From the NCBI RefSeq assembly GCF_014700075.1, contig NZ_JACXBU010000007.1:248001-312000 (forward strand): a stretch of DNA of 64,000 bases, given 5' to 3'. The notes under the pieces are model-generated. The model made no database searches. It was given only the letters and a program-made list of their open reading frames with translations, and was not told the DNA's origin. Positions 7,714 through 16,748 of the stretch are shown piece after piece. A program made the position numbers and the translations under genes. The first letter of the stretch is position 1. Each line of letters starts with the position of its first letter. The stretch comes from Pseudomonas sp. JM0905a (lineage in GTDB: Bacteria; Pseudomonadota; Gammaproteobacteria; Pseudomonadales; Pseudomonadaceae).

Positions 7714-8958
7714 TCAACCATCGGACCAACGTTGCTCCTCCAGAGCAATTAGCTGTTTCATTTTCTGCATGATGGGTGCCGATGCAACTTTACGCCTGGC
7801 AGAAACTTTCTCCGGCGAAAATGCATTTGGAAATTGAGTTACATAATTAGAAAATGCCGCTTGAAACTCAAGCTCCCCGGCACGCGCACACAACATTCTA
7901 CGCTGCGAGTCATCAAGCAGCATAACTCGAATGGGATTTATACGCAGCAACTCACGCCATTTAGCGTCCAATGAAACGAAATAAGGAATATAAAACGAGC
8001 CAAGATTACTCTGGGTAGCTAATCGCTCCATAAGCCGAAGGTGCATAATGTCCCAAGCCATTGATCTAACCTTGGTTAGAATATCCTTAGATGCCCCAGT
8101 AATTGGACCGAAGAAAGGAGCAACAACCTTGCTAGACATACCCCGCCAAATCAGACTTAGCTCGGTCATCGGCACGTAACCTAAGTCGGAGATACAAAAA
8201 TCCAGAAGACCTGTCAAAATACGACTTGGTTCCTTTTTCTGAGACTCATGCCATAGGTTGGCAAACCGTAGCAGCAACGCCTGCACTCCAAGAGTACCAG
8301 CCTCATGTTGTATTATCGCGTCACTGGTATAGAGGCTGCTGATAAATTGCTCAGCATCGATGCGAAGATCCTCCTTCAGACGATCTTCATCAAGACTGAA
8401 TTTTAATTGACCAGTATCACCAAACCCCTCCCAATCCATTTCATCTAGCATACGAAATGCAATGAGCGTGTTAACTGGCCGCTGATTTTCTGAATTGTCG
8501 CGAGACAATCTCACATTTTCATAAAGGAAAGGCAGCACATCAAATTGCACGCGAGGGTTACGCGCCTTTAGGCGCAGCACCTCCAGTACACGCTCGTGAT
8601 TGATGCCGCTCGACGTCTCCCTGAATACCAATGCCCTCATACGCTCGGCGAAATTTGAGTCAAAACTCAGTGAGTAATCTATCTGAACATTAGATCGACC
8701 ACCAGTTAGCATTGCCTGGACCCCTGTATGTCGAGAAACGAAGGATGCCCTCGGCCCCTCAAAAATCGAGGTCACATACTCACACGAGTCAATACCCAGC
8801 CCCATATCAAGATGAACACCCCCAGAATGCTCAGAGCATATAACCGCGCGCATATCAGCATACTCCACCGCACGATCACCCCCCATTTCTGACCATGCAG
8901 CCTGATCGTTATATACAATCGCCCGATACATAACATCAATTGCCGCATGCCGCACCAT
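7714..8958 (-). CDS. Unknown 414-residue protein, third gene of the Septu-like operon
   Basis: The start at 8958 is preceded by AGGGGGG. The gene follows the HNH gene by 63 bases on the same strand, so it is probably the distal gene of that operon. No family is recognised. The protein is soluble-looking with no membrane segments. Segments worth modelling are VQIDYSLSFDSNFAERMRAL (about 125-145), which has an Asp-rich nuclease-like flavour, and FDVLPFLYENVRLSRDNSEN. The C-terminal half is helix-rich and ends basic. A functional link to the ATPase and nuclease is inferred only from co-orientation, proximity and shared AT-rich composition. Confidence 0.7.
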   Translation of the reverse strand: MVRHAAIDVMYRAIVYNDQAAWSEMGGDRAVEYADMRAVICSEHSGGVHLDMGLGIDSCEYVTSIFEGPRASFVSRHTGVQAMLTGGRSNVQIDYSLSFDSNFAERMRALVFRETSSGINHERVLEVLRLKARNPRVQFDVLPFLYENVRLSRDNSENQRPVNTLIAFRMLDEMDWEGFGDTGQLKFSLDEDRLKEDLRIDAEQFISSLYTSDAIIQHEAGTLGVQALLLRFANLWHESQKKEPSRILTGLLDFCISDLGYVPMTELSLIWRGMSSKVVAPFFGPITGASKDILTKVRSMAWDIMHLRLMERLATQSNLGSFYIPYFVSLDAKWRELLRINPIRVMLLDDSQRRMLCARAGELEFQAAFSNYVTQFPNAFSPEKVSARRKVASAPIMQKMKQLIALEEQRWSDG

Positions 8959-9021
8959 AACCCCCCCTTATTTCCAACAGAATAACAAGCGACACCAACA
9001 CAAAATAGAAGCGCCCTATTA

Positions 9022-9888
9022 TCAAACTAATGGACCATTCGCGAAACGCCCGGGAGCATGTATTTGCTGAAATAGCCAACCCAATACACGCTGATCAAGC
9101 AAGCCGACCAGAAATATGGAATTCCAGTTATTTTTACCCCGATGCACATCGTCGAGCATATCGAGCTCATCCTGAAGCACGTCCTGAAGCTCTTTAAGCG
9201 TTTGAGGGTTATGCTTTAGCGCCCTCACAATCAAACTCGGCTTTCGGCATAAATCGACCCATCTATCACGAATATACCCAACAATTGCCGTCCGCTTCAC
9301 AATTGATCGATAATGGAAGTCGATCGCCGAATAATCTGGATGCGTATTATCTACACAAAGCCGTAGTTCCACTCTAGGCACTGCTCCAAGATCCTCGAAA
9401 TGCGCCGCAATTAGTCGTTCGGCAAGGCAATCGTCAAAATAAGGATGCAAAATGCGCTCGCTTACATTTGGCCCTACCAGGAGCTCTTTTCGCTTACTGT
9501 TGCACTTACAAGCAGGCACTAGGTTTAGGGAAAAGACTGCGAATGCACCGTAACTATTTTGTGGAAGCAAGTGATCAAGAGTTCCACGGTGAAATGAGCC
9601 GCACATTGGACAAGTTAGATGCTCCGTTGCCTCACGCATCTCCGTGATGTGTTCTAAGTCGCTCGGTGGCGCCTTGTAGTGAGCCTTCAGATGAGCCTCC
9701 ACCTCAGGTGATATATTCACCTTTGCGATAGCAAAGGCGTTACCACGCGCCCCCTCATACTGCACATAACCCTGCTGAATATTAGCAACAGCATTCTTTA
9801 GGCTTGGGTAACTTGCAACCCTCTGATTATTAGATAGATTTTGCAGCGCCACCCCGTCATTGAAAACTGGCCGAGGAATCTTATTCAT
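9022..9888 (-). CDS. HNH endonuclease-like protein, PtuB-type
   Basis: A 288-residue protein. Its ATG overlaps the stop of the ATPase gene (ATGA at 9885-9888), so translation is coupled. The nuclease core lies at about residues 91-134: zinc-ligand pair CPMC (93, 96), catalytic TLDHLLP (D105-H106), NLVPACKCNSKRK with the distal Asn/Cys residues (N122, C127, C129, N130). This is a bba-metal HNH fold with a structural zinc. The long C-terminal part (135-288) is helical and unrecognised. ATPase + HNH pairs encoded this way are the Septu (PtuA-PtuB) arrangement of anti-phage systems; the present pair is a divergent version. Confidence 0.85.
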   Translation of the reverse strand: MNKIPRPVFNDGVALQNLSNNQRVASYPSLKNAVANIQQGYVQYEGARGNAFAIAKVNISPEVEAHLKAHYKAPPSDLEHITEMREATEHLTCPMCGSFHRGTLDHLLPQNSYGAFAVFSLNLVPACKCNSKRKELLVGPNVSERILHPYFDDCLAERLIAAHFEDLGAVPRVELRLCVDNTHPDYSAIDFHYRSIVKRTAIVGYIRDRWVDLCRKPSLIVRALKHNPQTLKELQDVLQDELDMLDDVHRGKNNWNSIFLVGLLDQRVLGWLFQQIHAPGRFANGPLV

Positions 9889-11549
9889 TGGCCTTCCCCA
9901 GTCTCCATCGACTCCCTTAACGAACCCAACACCTCCAAAGAGAGCTCGTCCTTATACCGTGCATATAACTCTTCCCAAGTGTTAAATCTTGCACACAGGC
10001 GCTCCTCTACCCTCGTGGCTAGTTGTGAAGGCTCGTCCTCACCAAAAACAAAATATGAGATAGCTCCAACATCCGCCCCAAATGTCCGCAGCGCGGGCTG
10101 CTCGACTCTTACATAACCGTCCTGATCATTACGTAAAACCGTTACCTGCTCCTGAAACACCTCCCTAACAAAGTAAGCAGAGTGGGTTGCGATGATGGCA
10201 GCGGACCCTGTTTGGCGGAGCAAACTATCTAACAAGGAAACAAACTGGCTGATAAAGTTAGGATGTAAGTGAGTTTCTGGCTCGTCTAGCAGCAGCAAAG
10301 AACCATTTTCCACACTCAGACTTGCCTGCGCAGCGAATCGCAGAAAGGAAATCTCGCCACTACTCAGAGGATAGCCAGCGCCGCCAACCAGGCGAAGCGG
10401 CTCTTTTCGAGTGTCTACCGCAGCAAATTTTTCGAGAACCCTTTGCTCGCCCCCAATCCTCAGCTTCCCTAACGGTATAGGTTCGCTCTCCCTGACTGGC
10501 AGACAGATCTGCTCCCAGTTATCGATTGCGCTCAGTGCTTCCAGAAAGATATCCCACCGAGACGACTCCCCAATGTACTCCTCCGAGCGAGCAACTTGGA
10601 GCACCTGGTCAGCCACACCATCCCCTTTCCGCAAAGTCCTCATGCGGTTGAGCGAAAAACGGCGATACCAAACTCGAGGGCGCTTGCGCCTATCACTTGG
10701 GAAGACAGAGCCTGTCTCATTGGTTGGTGCGAAAGCGAGAATACGATTAACCAAAATACGCTCCCCCGACTCTCCATCCACAAGAGACTCATCTCCTTCC
10801 AACGCAGCACGAACTATACGTCCCAGAGTTTGACTCTTTCCGACACCATTCTTGCCAATTACCACCGCAATCCGCTTCGGTAGATCTGCCTCATGATCAA
10901 ATCGGAATGTCAGATCATGCGCGCTCTGCCGACCTGGCAACTGGAATTTAATAGAAATTGAGTTCGACAACCGGTGAAACTCCTCAAACTCAAGCCCCCG
11001 CAGAATCGAACCAGCATTTTTATACGCAAAATAAGACTCCGAATTTCGAACGAACGATTTCAAGAAGACGTCAGCTTTGGCAACCAAGTCCAGCCAATTA
11101 GCGTTAGTTTTAAACTCATTCAGGGCAACGAGGTCCCGCATTGCCCTCAAAACTTCAACTGAGCGATTCGCGCCGAATTTTTGCACTATACTGCGGTACG
11201 CGTCCATGCTCGGCAACATAGTGTAAAACCGGTGTGATTCGGTTGCAGGTATCGTTAGACTGTCTACGCCCCGGAGTATCTTTTCCAGGGGAACCACACC
11301 ATTCGGATCATCTGGCGAGGTAGTAATGAAACCAATGAAAGCTACTGTAGAATGCTCAGCCTCGTCCTCTGCCAAACGGATGCGGACATCAACCCTGGTG
11401 CGATAACCAAAATCATTCCAATTGTCCTCGCTAGGAACAATAAGTACCGTGTAGGCAGGAAGTTGCGTCCGTAATGACGCTCGAGCTCCAAACGTAACAT
11501 TAAGCTTTTCTTTGTCCCACCCTACCTGCTTGCCACCACTAGAAACCAT
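9885..11549 (-). CDS. AAA/ABC-type ATPase, PtuA-like, with long N-terminal extension
   Basis: A 554-residue RecF/OLD-like ATPase. Walker A is GKNGVGKS at 232-239, the ABC signature LSSGE at about 395-399, Walker B LLLLDEPETHLHP at about 418-430, and the switch His is in IIATHSAYF at about 456. The Walker A starts unusually late: about 225 residues precede it (TAYTVLIVPSEDNWNDFG-like and VAFIGFITTSPDDPNGV segments), without a known domain, whereas PtuA proteins normally begin near their Walker A. The gene is first in the operon ATPase-HNH-unknown. By analogy with Septu, the ATPase should sense or gate and the HNH protein should cut nucleic acid. Confidence 0.85.
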   Translation of the reverse strand: MVSSGGKQVGWDKEKLNVTFGARASLRTQLPAYTVLIVPSEDNWNDFGYRTRVDVRIRLAEDEAEHSTVAFIGFITTSPDDPNGVVPLEKILRGVDSLTIPATESHRFYTMLPSMDAYRSIVQKFGANRSVEVLRAMRDLVALNEFKTNANWLDLVAKADVFLKSFVRNSESYFAYKNAGSILRGLEFEEFHRLSNSISIKFQLPGRQSAHDLTFRFDHEADLPKRIAVVIGKNGVGKSQTLGRIVRAALEGDESLVDGESGERILVNRILAFAPTNETGSVFPSDRRKRPRVWYRRFSLNRMRTLRKGDGVADQVLQVARSEEYIGESSRWDIFLEALSAIDNWEQICLPVRESEPIPLGKLRIGGEQRVLEKFAAVDTRKEPLRLVGGAGYPLSSGEISFLRFAAQASLSVENGSLLLLDEPETHLHPNFISQFVSLLDSLLRQTGSAAIIATHSAYFVREVFQEQVTVLRNDQDGYVRVEQPALRTFGADVGAISYFVFGEDEPSQLATRVEERLCARFNTWEELYARYKDELSLEVLGSLRESMETGEGQ

Positions 11550-11841
11550 AGCCTTTCTGTTCCCTACTGATAATTATCAGCCCCATGCATGCCGCCTAAC
11601 CCTGACGAATCCGAATAGTTCGACACAGTTTTTCGCTATCGCAATTAACTAATCGGAATTGACCTACCGCAATCGAGTATTTTTATCAGCAATATACTAA
11701 AATCAGTAAAAAGCAACTTCAAGAAACTTCGGCCAACCCCTGAGACTGGCTATTTGACGGCCTGTGCTGACCGCACTCTGTCGTTAAGAGTCAGCTCTAG
11801 CCGGGAGATACTGCGGATGCACTCTTAGTGTCTGGTCTTGA
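11550..11841. other. Intergenic region upstream of the Septu-like operon
   Basis: About 290 bases lie between the ATPase start and the helicase stop. The AT-rich part at 11640-11715 is the likely promoter area for the minus-strand ATPase operon, but no clean -35/-10 pair can be assigned. No gene or tRNA is seen. Confidence 0.45.
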
Positions 11842-13911
11842 TTACCGAGGTTTCAATAGATCGTCCAAGAACTCCGAAGCTGGGCTCACACTTGTAACCA
11901 GGAGCTCATCTCTTGCTCGTGTACAGGCAACGTACAAGAGATGACGCTCAGTGTCATAGACCTCTTGCAGGTCAGCATCATCACCTACTGTTTCGATCCG
12001 CTCCTGCAGCGGGATCACTTCGTCATCACAGGCCATGACAACCACTGCCCGGAACTCCAGGCCTTTTGCCAAATGCATAGTGCCAATAGATACGTAGCCG
12101 CTCTCTGTATCCACATGCTCGTCCAGTACCTTGAATGGCAAGCCCGCTGCCGCTACAGCCTGCGATGCTCGATCCACCTGGGCTTCTGAACGAACGAAAA
12201 CCCCGAACTCATGGGGCACAAACCCAACCTGACTCCGCGCTCTTATCCAACTGGCAACGCTCTCGATCTCGTCGCGTGTTGTTTTCAGCACATGAACGGT
12301 TGGCTGCGGGCCATTGAAAACCGAAACAGTATCACTCCGATCTTCAGTGATTCCGTCCACATCGCTCACAATCGGCCCAAGCAAACGATCTGCCTGTAAT
12401 CGAATTTGGTGCGAGGTGCGATAATTGATGCGCAGGGTTCGAGAGCGCCCCCGCACATCGACACCCAAGGATTTCCATGAGAAAGGCTGCTGGAAGATGC
12501 GTTGCCCCAAGTCGCCAGCAAAAAACAACGCATTCGGACGGCCGCCACCGATTGCGGCGAGAAACCGGAGATGTGCTACACCAATATCCTGCGCCTCATC
12601 AACGATGGCGTGATCGAAGATCACCTTGTCACTCTCAGCAACCCTCGCAGCCAAAGTCGTGAAGACCTCCGGCATCGTTACTAGATTGAGCGCCTTCAAC
12701 TCGCCCTGCACGCGTTCAAAGATGCTCCACAGCACCTTGCGCTGAGCCTCTGGGAGACGGGTCTTACGGCCAAGACGTGCTACATCGCGATAATCTTCCC
12801 ACCCCTTCAGCTGCCAGGAATCAACTACCTGTTCCCATTCGGTAAGCAAGAAGTGCAGGCTGAATTTATGGCCACCAACAACCTGGCTGGCCGCATCGAT
12901 CAAAGTACGGATCTGCTCGCGACTCGCAACGGAAACAGCTCCGATACGGGACTTGTAAAGCCGCAGGCCTATCGCCTCAAGCGAGTAAACGTCGATGCGC
13001 TCAGCTAAACGGGGCTCATTGCTCAGCAACCATTTCAGTTTCGCGTGCAGCGCGTTCGCCAACGTGTCGGAGAAGGTTGTCAGTAATACGCGTGCTTCTG
13101 GATGGGCACGCACCAGCACCGCCGCACGGTGCAACGCCACTACAGTCTTACCTGTACCTGCAGAACCGGAAACTCGTGCAGGCCCGGAATAATCGCGTTC
13201 GACAAGTTGCCGCTGCTCTGGGTGCAGGAATACCGTCCACTTTTCCCAAGGGCATTCGAGCGCACGCTGCAGCTCCTCAACATCCGCCATAACTCGGAAG
13301 CGGCGCTGCGCGTCAGGGTGATCGAATGGGTTTTTCTGATCTGCAAGGAAGTCCGGAATTCGTGGCTTGCCGCCAGTCGCGAGTTCGAGCAATGCCTCAG
13401 CCGCCTCGGCAGGCAGGTGATCTGCCAAGGTCAGCAGGGAGTTTTCTGTGGCCTGCTTTACATCCGCCAGCCACTCGGGGGGGACACCGTAGCTCAGGAG
13501 CTCATCATCGGACAGGCCAGAAAACAAAAGCACTGCGTCCGGCTTTTGCTGCACATACACAGGAATCAGGATTTCCTGAACCGTCTCGCGGATTTCGACT
13601 AGTTGCGCAGCTCCCGTCTTGGGGTGAGTTTCAAGCTTTCTCCGCTCAGCCCAGGCGTATGCCTTATCGTGATGATCGACGTAGCACATCAGCAAGCTCG
13701 AATCACTGCGATGAACGATGATACGAATGTCACTACTGACGCGCACAGACCAGAAACTCTTGTCCTTCGCCTTGTCGAGCTTGTGGAAGCTCATCCCAGG
13801 GTTGGCGGGATTCAGCTGCAAATCGAAGGCCGTCGTTTTTACGGCCTTTTGCTCTTCACCCGTTAGGCGAGCCAGGCTATCGGTAAATGTGTCCGCAATC
13901 CGGAAATCCAT
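11842..13911 (-). CDS. RelE-like domain fused to a UvrD/Rep-type superfamily 1 helicase
   Basis: A 689-residue protein. The ATG at 13911 is used because CGGAG lies 5 bases before it; a GTG two codons earlier is possible. Residues 1 to about 95 look like a RelE/ParE-type fold (FTDSLARLTGEEQKAVKTTA, FWSVRVSSDIRIIVHRSDSS, YVDHHDKAYAWAERRK). The helicase follows: Walker A GSAGTGKTVVAL near 250, Walker B FDHAIVDEAQDIG, TLRINYRTS (motif IV region), GTMHLAKGLEFRAVVV (motif V) and YVACTRARDELLV (motif VI). The gene is 47 bases downstream of Mod on the same strand. Known RelE-UvrD fusions exist without clear function; here it may be a third component of the restriction operon. Confidence 0.88.
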   Translation of the reverse strand: MDFRIADTFTDSLARLTGEEQKAVKTTAFDLQLNPANPGMSFHKLDKAKDKSFWSVRVSSDIRIIVHRSDSSLLMCYVDHHDKAYAWAERRKLETHPKTGAAQLVEIRETVQEILIPVYVQQKPDAVLLFSGLSDDELLSYGVPPEWLADVKQATENSLLTLADHLPAEAAEALLELATGGKPRIPDFLADQKNPFDHPDAQRRFRVMADVEELQRALECPWEKWTVFLHPEQRQLVERDYSGPARVSGSAGTGKTVVALHRAAVLVRAHPEARVLLTTFSDTLANALHAKLKWLLSNEPRLAERIDVYSLEAIGLRLYKSRIGAVSVASREQIRTLIDAASQVVGGHKFSLHFLLTEWEQVVDSWQLKGWEDYRDVARLGRKTRLPEAQRKVLWSIFERVQGELKALNLVTMPEVFTTLAARVAESDKVIFDHAIVDEAQDIGVAHLRFLAAIGGGRPNALFFAGDLGQRIFQQPFSWKSLGVDVRGRSRTLRINYRTSHQIRLQADRLLGPIVSDVDGITEDRSDTVSVFNGPQPTVHVLKTTRDEIESVASWIRARSQVGFVPHEFGVFVRSEAQVDRASQAVAAAGLPFKVLDEHVDTESGYVSIGTMHLAKGLEFRAVVVMACDDEVIPLQERIETVGDDADLQEVYDTERHLLYVACTRARDELLVTSVSPASEFLDDLLKPR

Positions 13912-13958
13912 ACCCACTCCGCTTATCTCCTAAAGGCCAAACCGTGGCCATGGAATGC

Positions 13959-16748
13959 TCAGCTGACCCTGAATACCTTCATCACTTCATCACCCAGGTG
14001 ATTGATCACCTTTACGGCTATACGGCCGGACTTCGGCTTGGGGAAAGGACGTGAGGTATCGCTGTTGAGCGAAGCCCAAGCTTCAGCGTCGATCTCAGCC
14101 TTGAGCGTTGTCTTCAGAGCGTTGTAGGGATCATTTGCTCCCAGGAAGTAGGCATGGCGGACGAAGAAACTCTCTTCGTTGTAATCAGTGTCGATGAACC
14201 AGCAAGCGATGCCGTCGGCACCGTCGCTGATGACTTCGCCAGTCTGCGGTTTGAACACATCCACACCGAGCACCTTCACTCGCATTTGGCCGTCGCCCTG
14301 GGGGAGAAGATCGATGTCCGGCTCGCCGAAGATCACGAAAAGGTTGCCCTTCCCAGTGTTCTTCAGGTCTTCGGCCATGTGCAGATCAGCGTTCATGCGA
14401 GCCTTGAGTACAGGCAACTTGCCGAGTTTTGCGAACTCAGTGGTGTGTGCCTCGAAGTTGAAAGCGCAGGCAATAAGCACATCGAAGCCCGCGTCTGCAG
14501 CTTCACGAGCAGCAGCCACAAGATCAGCACGCTGCACGGTGCCGAATTCGGGGCCAATAAAGATGGCTGCACGCTTATCTGACTCGCCTTCCAGATAACG
14601 CCCTTCGGCACATACCAAGTCACCCGGCCAAGGAGTGAGGGTGGTGAAGGTGATGCGGTCTTCCTTATGAGCCTGCTGCACACCAGCCGATTTTAGATTC
14701 GTCAGAATTAGCTGTGGGAAGGATTGCTTTGCCGCGTAGTCCGCCCCCTGCTCGGACACTTGTAGGTGATCGATAAGTTCGTCATTCTCATCCACACCCA
14801 GCGTCCGGTGTGGACTGAGACTTTCCACAGTGAAGGGGCCTGCCACGCGTACGGCCTTCTTGTTCTCATAAGGCTTATCGTAGAGGTACTCGAACTCGGC
14901 CTTGGCGGCAATGGAGGCATCAATTTCAGCCTGCCTAGCGATGCGCGCTTGCCACCATTCGGTGTGGATTTTTTTCACCTTATCCGACCAGTTCTTGTCC
15001 GCTTCGCGCGGAATATCCCATTCCTGCCAAGACTTATTCAAAGCACCATTCAAGTGGTCGCGCAGCGGCTCCAAGGTCTGCTGCCACTTATCCCAGATCA
15101 CGTCGATCTCGGCATTATTGGCGATAAGTTTCAGCGTAATATGCGGCACGCGCTCGGTGACAAAACCATGGCGGATGTTGCCATGAGTGGGCTGAGAACT
15201 AGGTGCCACACGCATGACCTCAGCTTCCTTCAACTGGCCCTCACGCGAATCGGCAAGTAAATAGTAGGGATAGCGCGCGCCCATGATGCGGGCGCGCGCC
15301 AACGCCAGCGCGACGCGCGAGGTATCAATCGTGATCCATCGACGGCCCCATTGCTCGGCGACGGTAGCTGTGGTGCCAGAGCCGCAGGTAGGATCGAGAA
15401 CGAGGTCCCCGGGGTCGGTGGACATAAGCAGACAACGCTGAATAACTTTCTGCGCTGTTTGGACAACATAGACTTTGTCTTCGGTGAAATTACCTGTCTG
15501 TGTGTCGGTCCAAACGTTTGAAATCGGTATAGCGTCGAAGTCCTCTAGATAACGAACGTACTGGATGCTGTTCTTCGCCTTCCATATGCGATCTGCTTTA
15601 GCTAGCCGGTTCAGGCCAGACTCGTCCGTCTTAAAGGTTCCCTTTCCAGCGGGATACGATCGACCTTGGTACTCAAAAAAACGCACATCCCCATCTCCCG
15701 CCGGCCGGGAGCTTGTAATGTTGTCCGCACGAAAAATGCGCTCGCCATCTAGAATTCCGTCGTCTCCGCCTGCATTTAAGCGGCGCCAATCACCATCTAG
15801 CTTACGAACAAGTCGATAGACTTGGTCAGTCGATGCGCCACTGGATTTCGGCAACAGCGGGGTGCGGAACTTCAGCGCTCCTGAGTCTTTCGCAAACCAC
15901 AATAGGTAATTCGAAGCAGCCGCGAGAGCCGCATTTACGCGACCGGTTGTCGTCTGAAATGCGATCTGGCTTACAAAGTTAGTTTCACCAAACACTTCAT
16001 CCATCAGAGCACGAACTCGGTGCACGTTTTCATCGCCAATCTGTACGAAGATTGATCCTGAATCCGTCAGCAGATCGCGCGCTACGGTGAGCCGGTCGCG
16101 CAGGTAGGTAAGGTAGGAATTAATGCCGTCACGCCACGTGTCGCGAAAGGCTTTGACCTGCTCGGGCTCCCTTGTGATGTGGTCTGTCTTGCCATCTTTC
16201 ACATCGCGGCTTGTGGTGGACCACTGGAAGTTACTGTTGAATTTGATGCCGTAGGGAGGGTCGAAATAGATACATTGCACCTTTCCGCGCAGACCCTCGC
16301 GCTCGGCAAGGCTGGCCATGACCTGCAGGCTGTCTCCCAAAATCATCCGGTTAGTCCAATTCTGGTCGTGCTGGTAAAACTCAGTCTTGTCCGCCCCCTT
16401 GGGGATACCGTTGAAGTCTGAAAACAGGTCAGCCGTGGCCTGCCCAGCATCGTGCTCACGCTCCCGTGTCTCGCGCAGCAGCTCATCAATCAGCGCTTTG
16501 GGATGGACCTTTTCCTGAATGTAGAGCGGTGGGGCATTGACTACGAGATCGCTCCAGTCCTGCTCGTCTTTGCCACGCCAAACAAGCTGAGGATCGAGAT
16601 CGGTGTTACGCGGATAACGAATCTGCTTTGGCGTTGCAGGCTCTTGGACAAAGGATTGCTGCTCGGCGGAAGGGATATTCTTGCGCTTAGCCTCATCGTG
16701 CTTGATGGTTTCGACAGTCTTAAGGTCGGATTGCTTGGCCATGGTCAT
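13959..16748 (-). CDS. mod: Type III-like restriction system DNA adenine methyltransferase (Mod)
   Basis: A 929-residue protein. The catalytic motif DPPYGIKF is at about 163-170, followed much later by the AdoMet-binding DPTCGSGTTATVAEQWGRRW, the beta-class order expected for Type III Mod subunits. The product should methylate adenine-N6 on one strand and provide target recognition for Res. It is longer than classical Mod proteins (about 650) because of a large C-terminal half (from about 520) shared with modification enzymes that pair with approximately 1,030-residue helicase-nucleases. ATGA overlap with res at 16745-16748 shows coupled translation. Confidence 0.93.
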   Translation of the reverse strand: MTMAKQSDLKTVETIKHDEAKRKNIPSAEQQSFVQEPATPKQIRYPRNTDLDPQLVWRGKDEQDWSDLVVNAPPLYIQEKVHPKALIDELLRETREREHDAGQATADLFSDFNGIPKGADKTEFYQHDQNWTNRMILGDSLQVMASLAEREGLRGKVQCIYFDPPYGIKFNSNFQWSTTSRDVKDGKTDHITREPEQVKAFRDTWRDGINSYLTYLRDRLTVARDLLTDSGSIFVQIGDENVHRVRALMDEVFGETNFVSQIAFQTTTGRVNAALAAASNYLLWFAKDSGALKFRTPLLPKSSGASTDQVYRLVRKLDGDWRRLNAGGDDGILDGERIFRADNITSSRPAGDGDVRFFEYQGRSYPAGKGTFKTDESGLNRLAKADRIWKAKNSIQYVRYLEDFDAIPISNVWTDTQTGNFTEDKVYVVQTAQKVIQRCLLMSTDPGDLVLDPTCGSGTTATVAEQWGRRWITIDTSRVALALARARIMGARYPYYLLADSREGQLKEAEVMRVAPSSQPTHGNIRHGFVTERVPHITLKLIANNAEIDVIWDKWQQTLEPLRDHLNGALNKSWQEWDIPREADKNWSDKVKKIHTEWWQARIARQAEIDASIAAKAEFEYLYDKPYENKKAVRVAGPFTVESLSPHRTLGVDENDELIDHLQVSEQGADYAAKQSFPQLILTNLKSAGVQQAHKEDRITFTTLTPWPGDLVCAEGRYLEGESDKRAAIFIGPEFGTVQRADLVAAAREAADAGFDVLIACAFNFEAHTTEFAKLGKLPVLKARMNADLHMAEDLKNTGKGNLFVIFGEPDIDLLPQGDGQMRVKVLGVDVFKPQTGEVISDGADGIACWFIDTDYNEESFFVRHAYFLGANDPYNALKTTLKAEIDAEAWASLNSDTSRPFPKPKSGRIAVKVINHLGDEVMKVFRVS

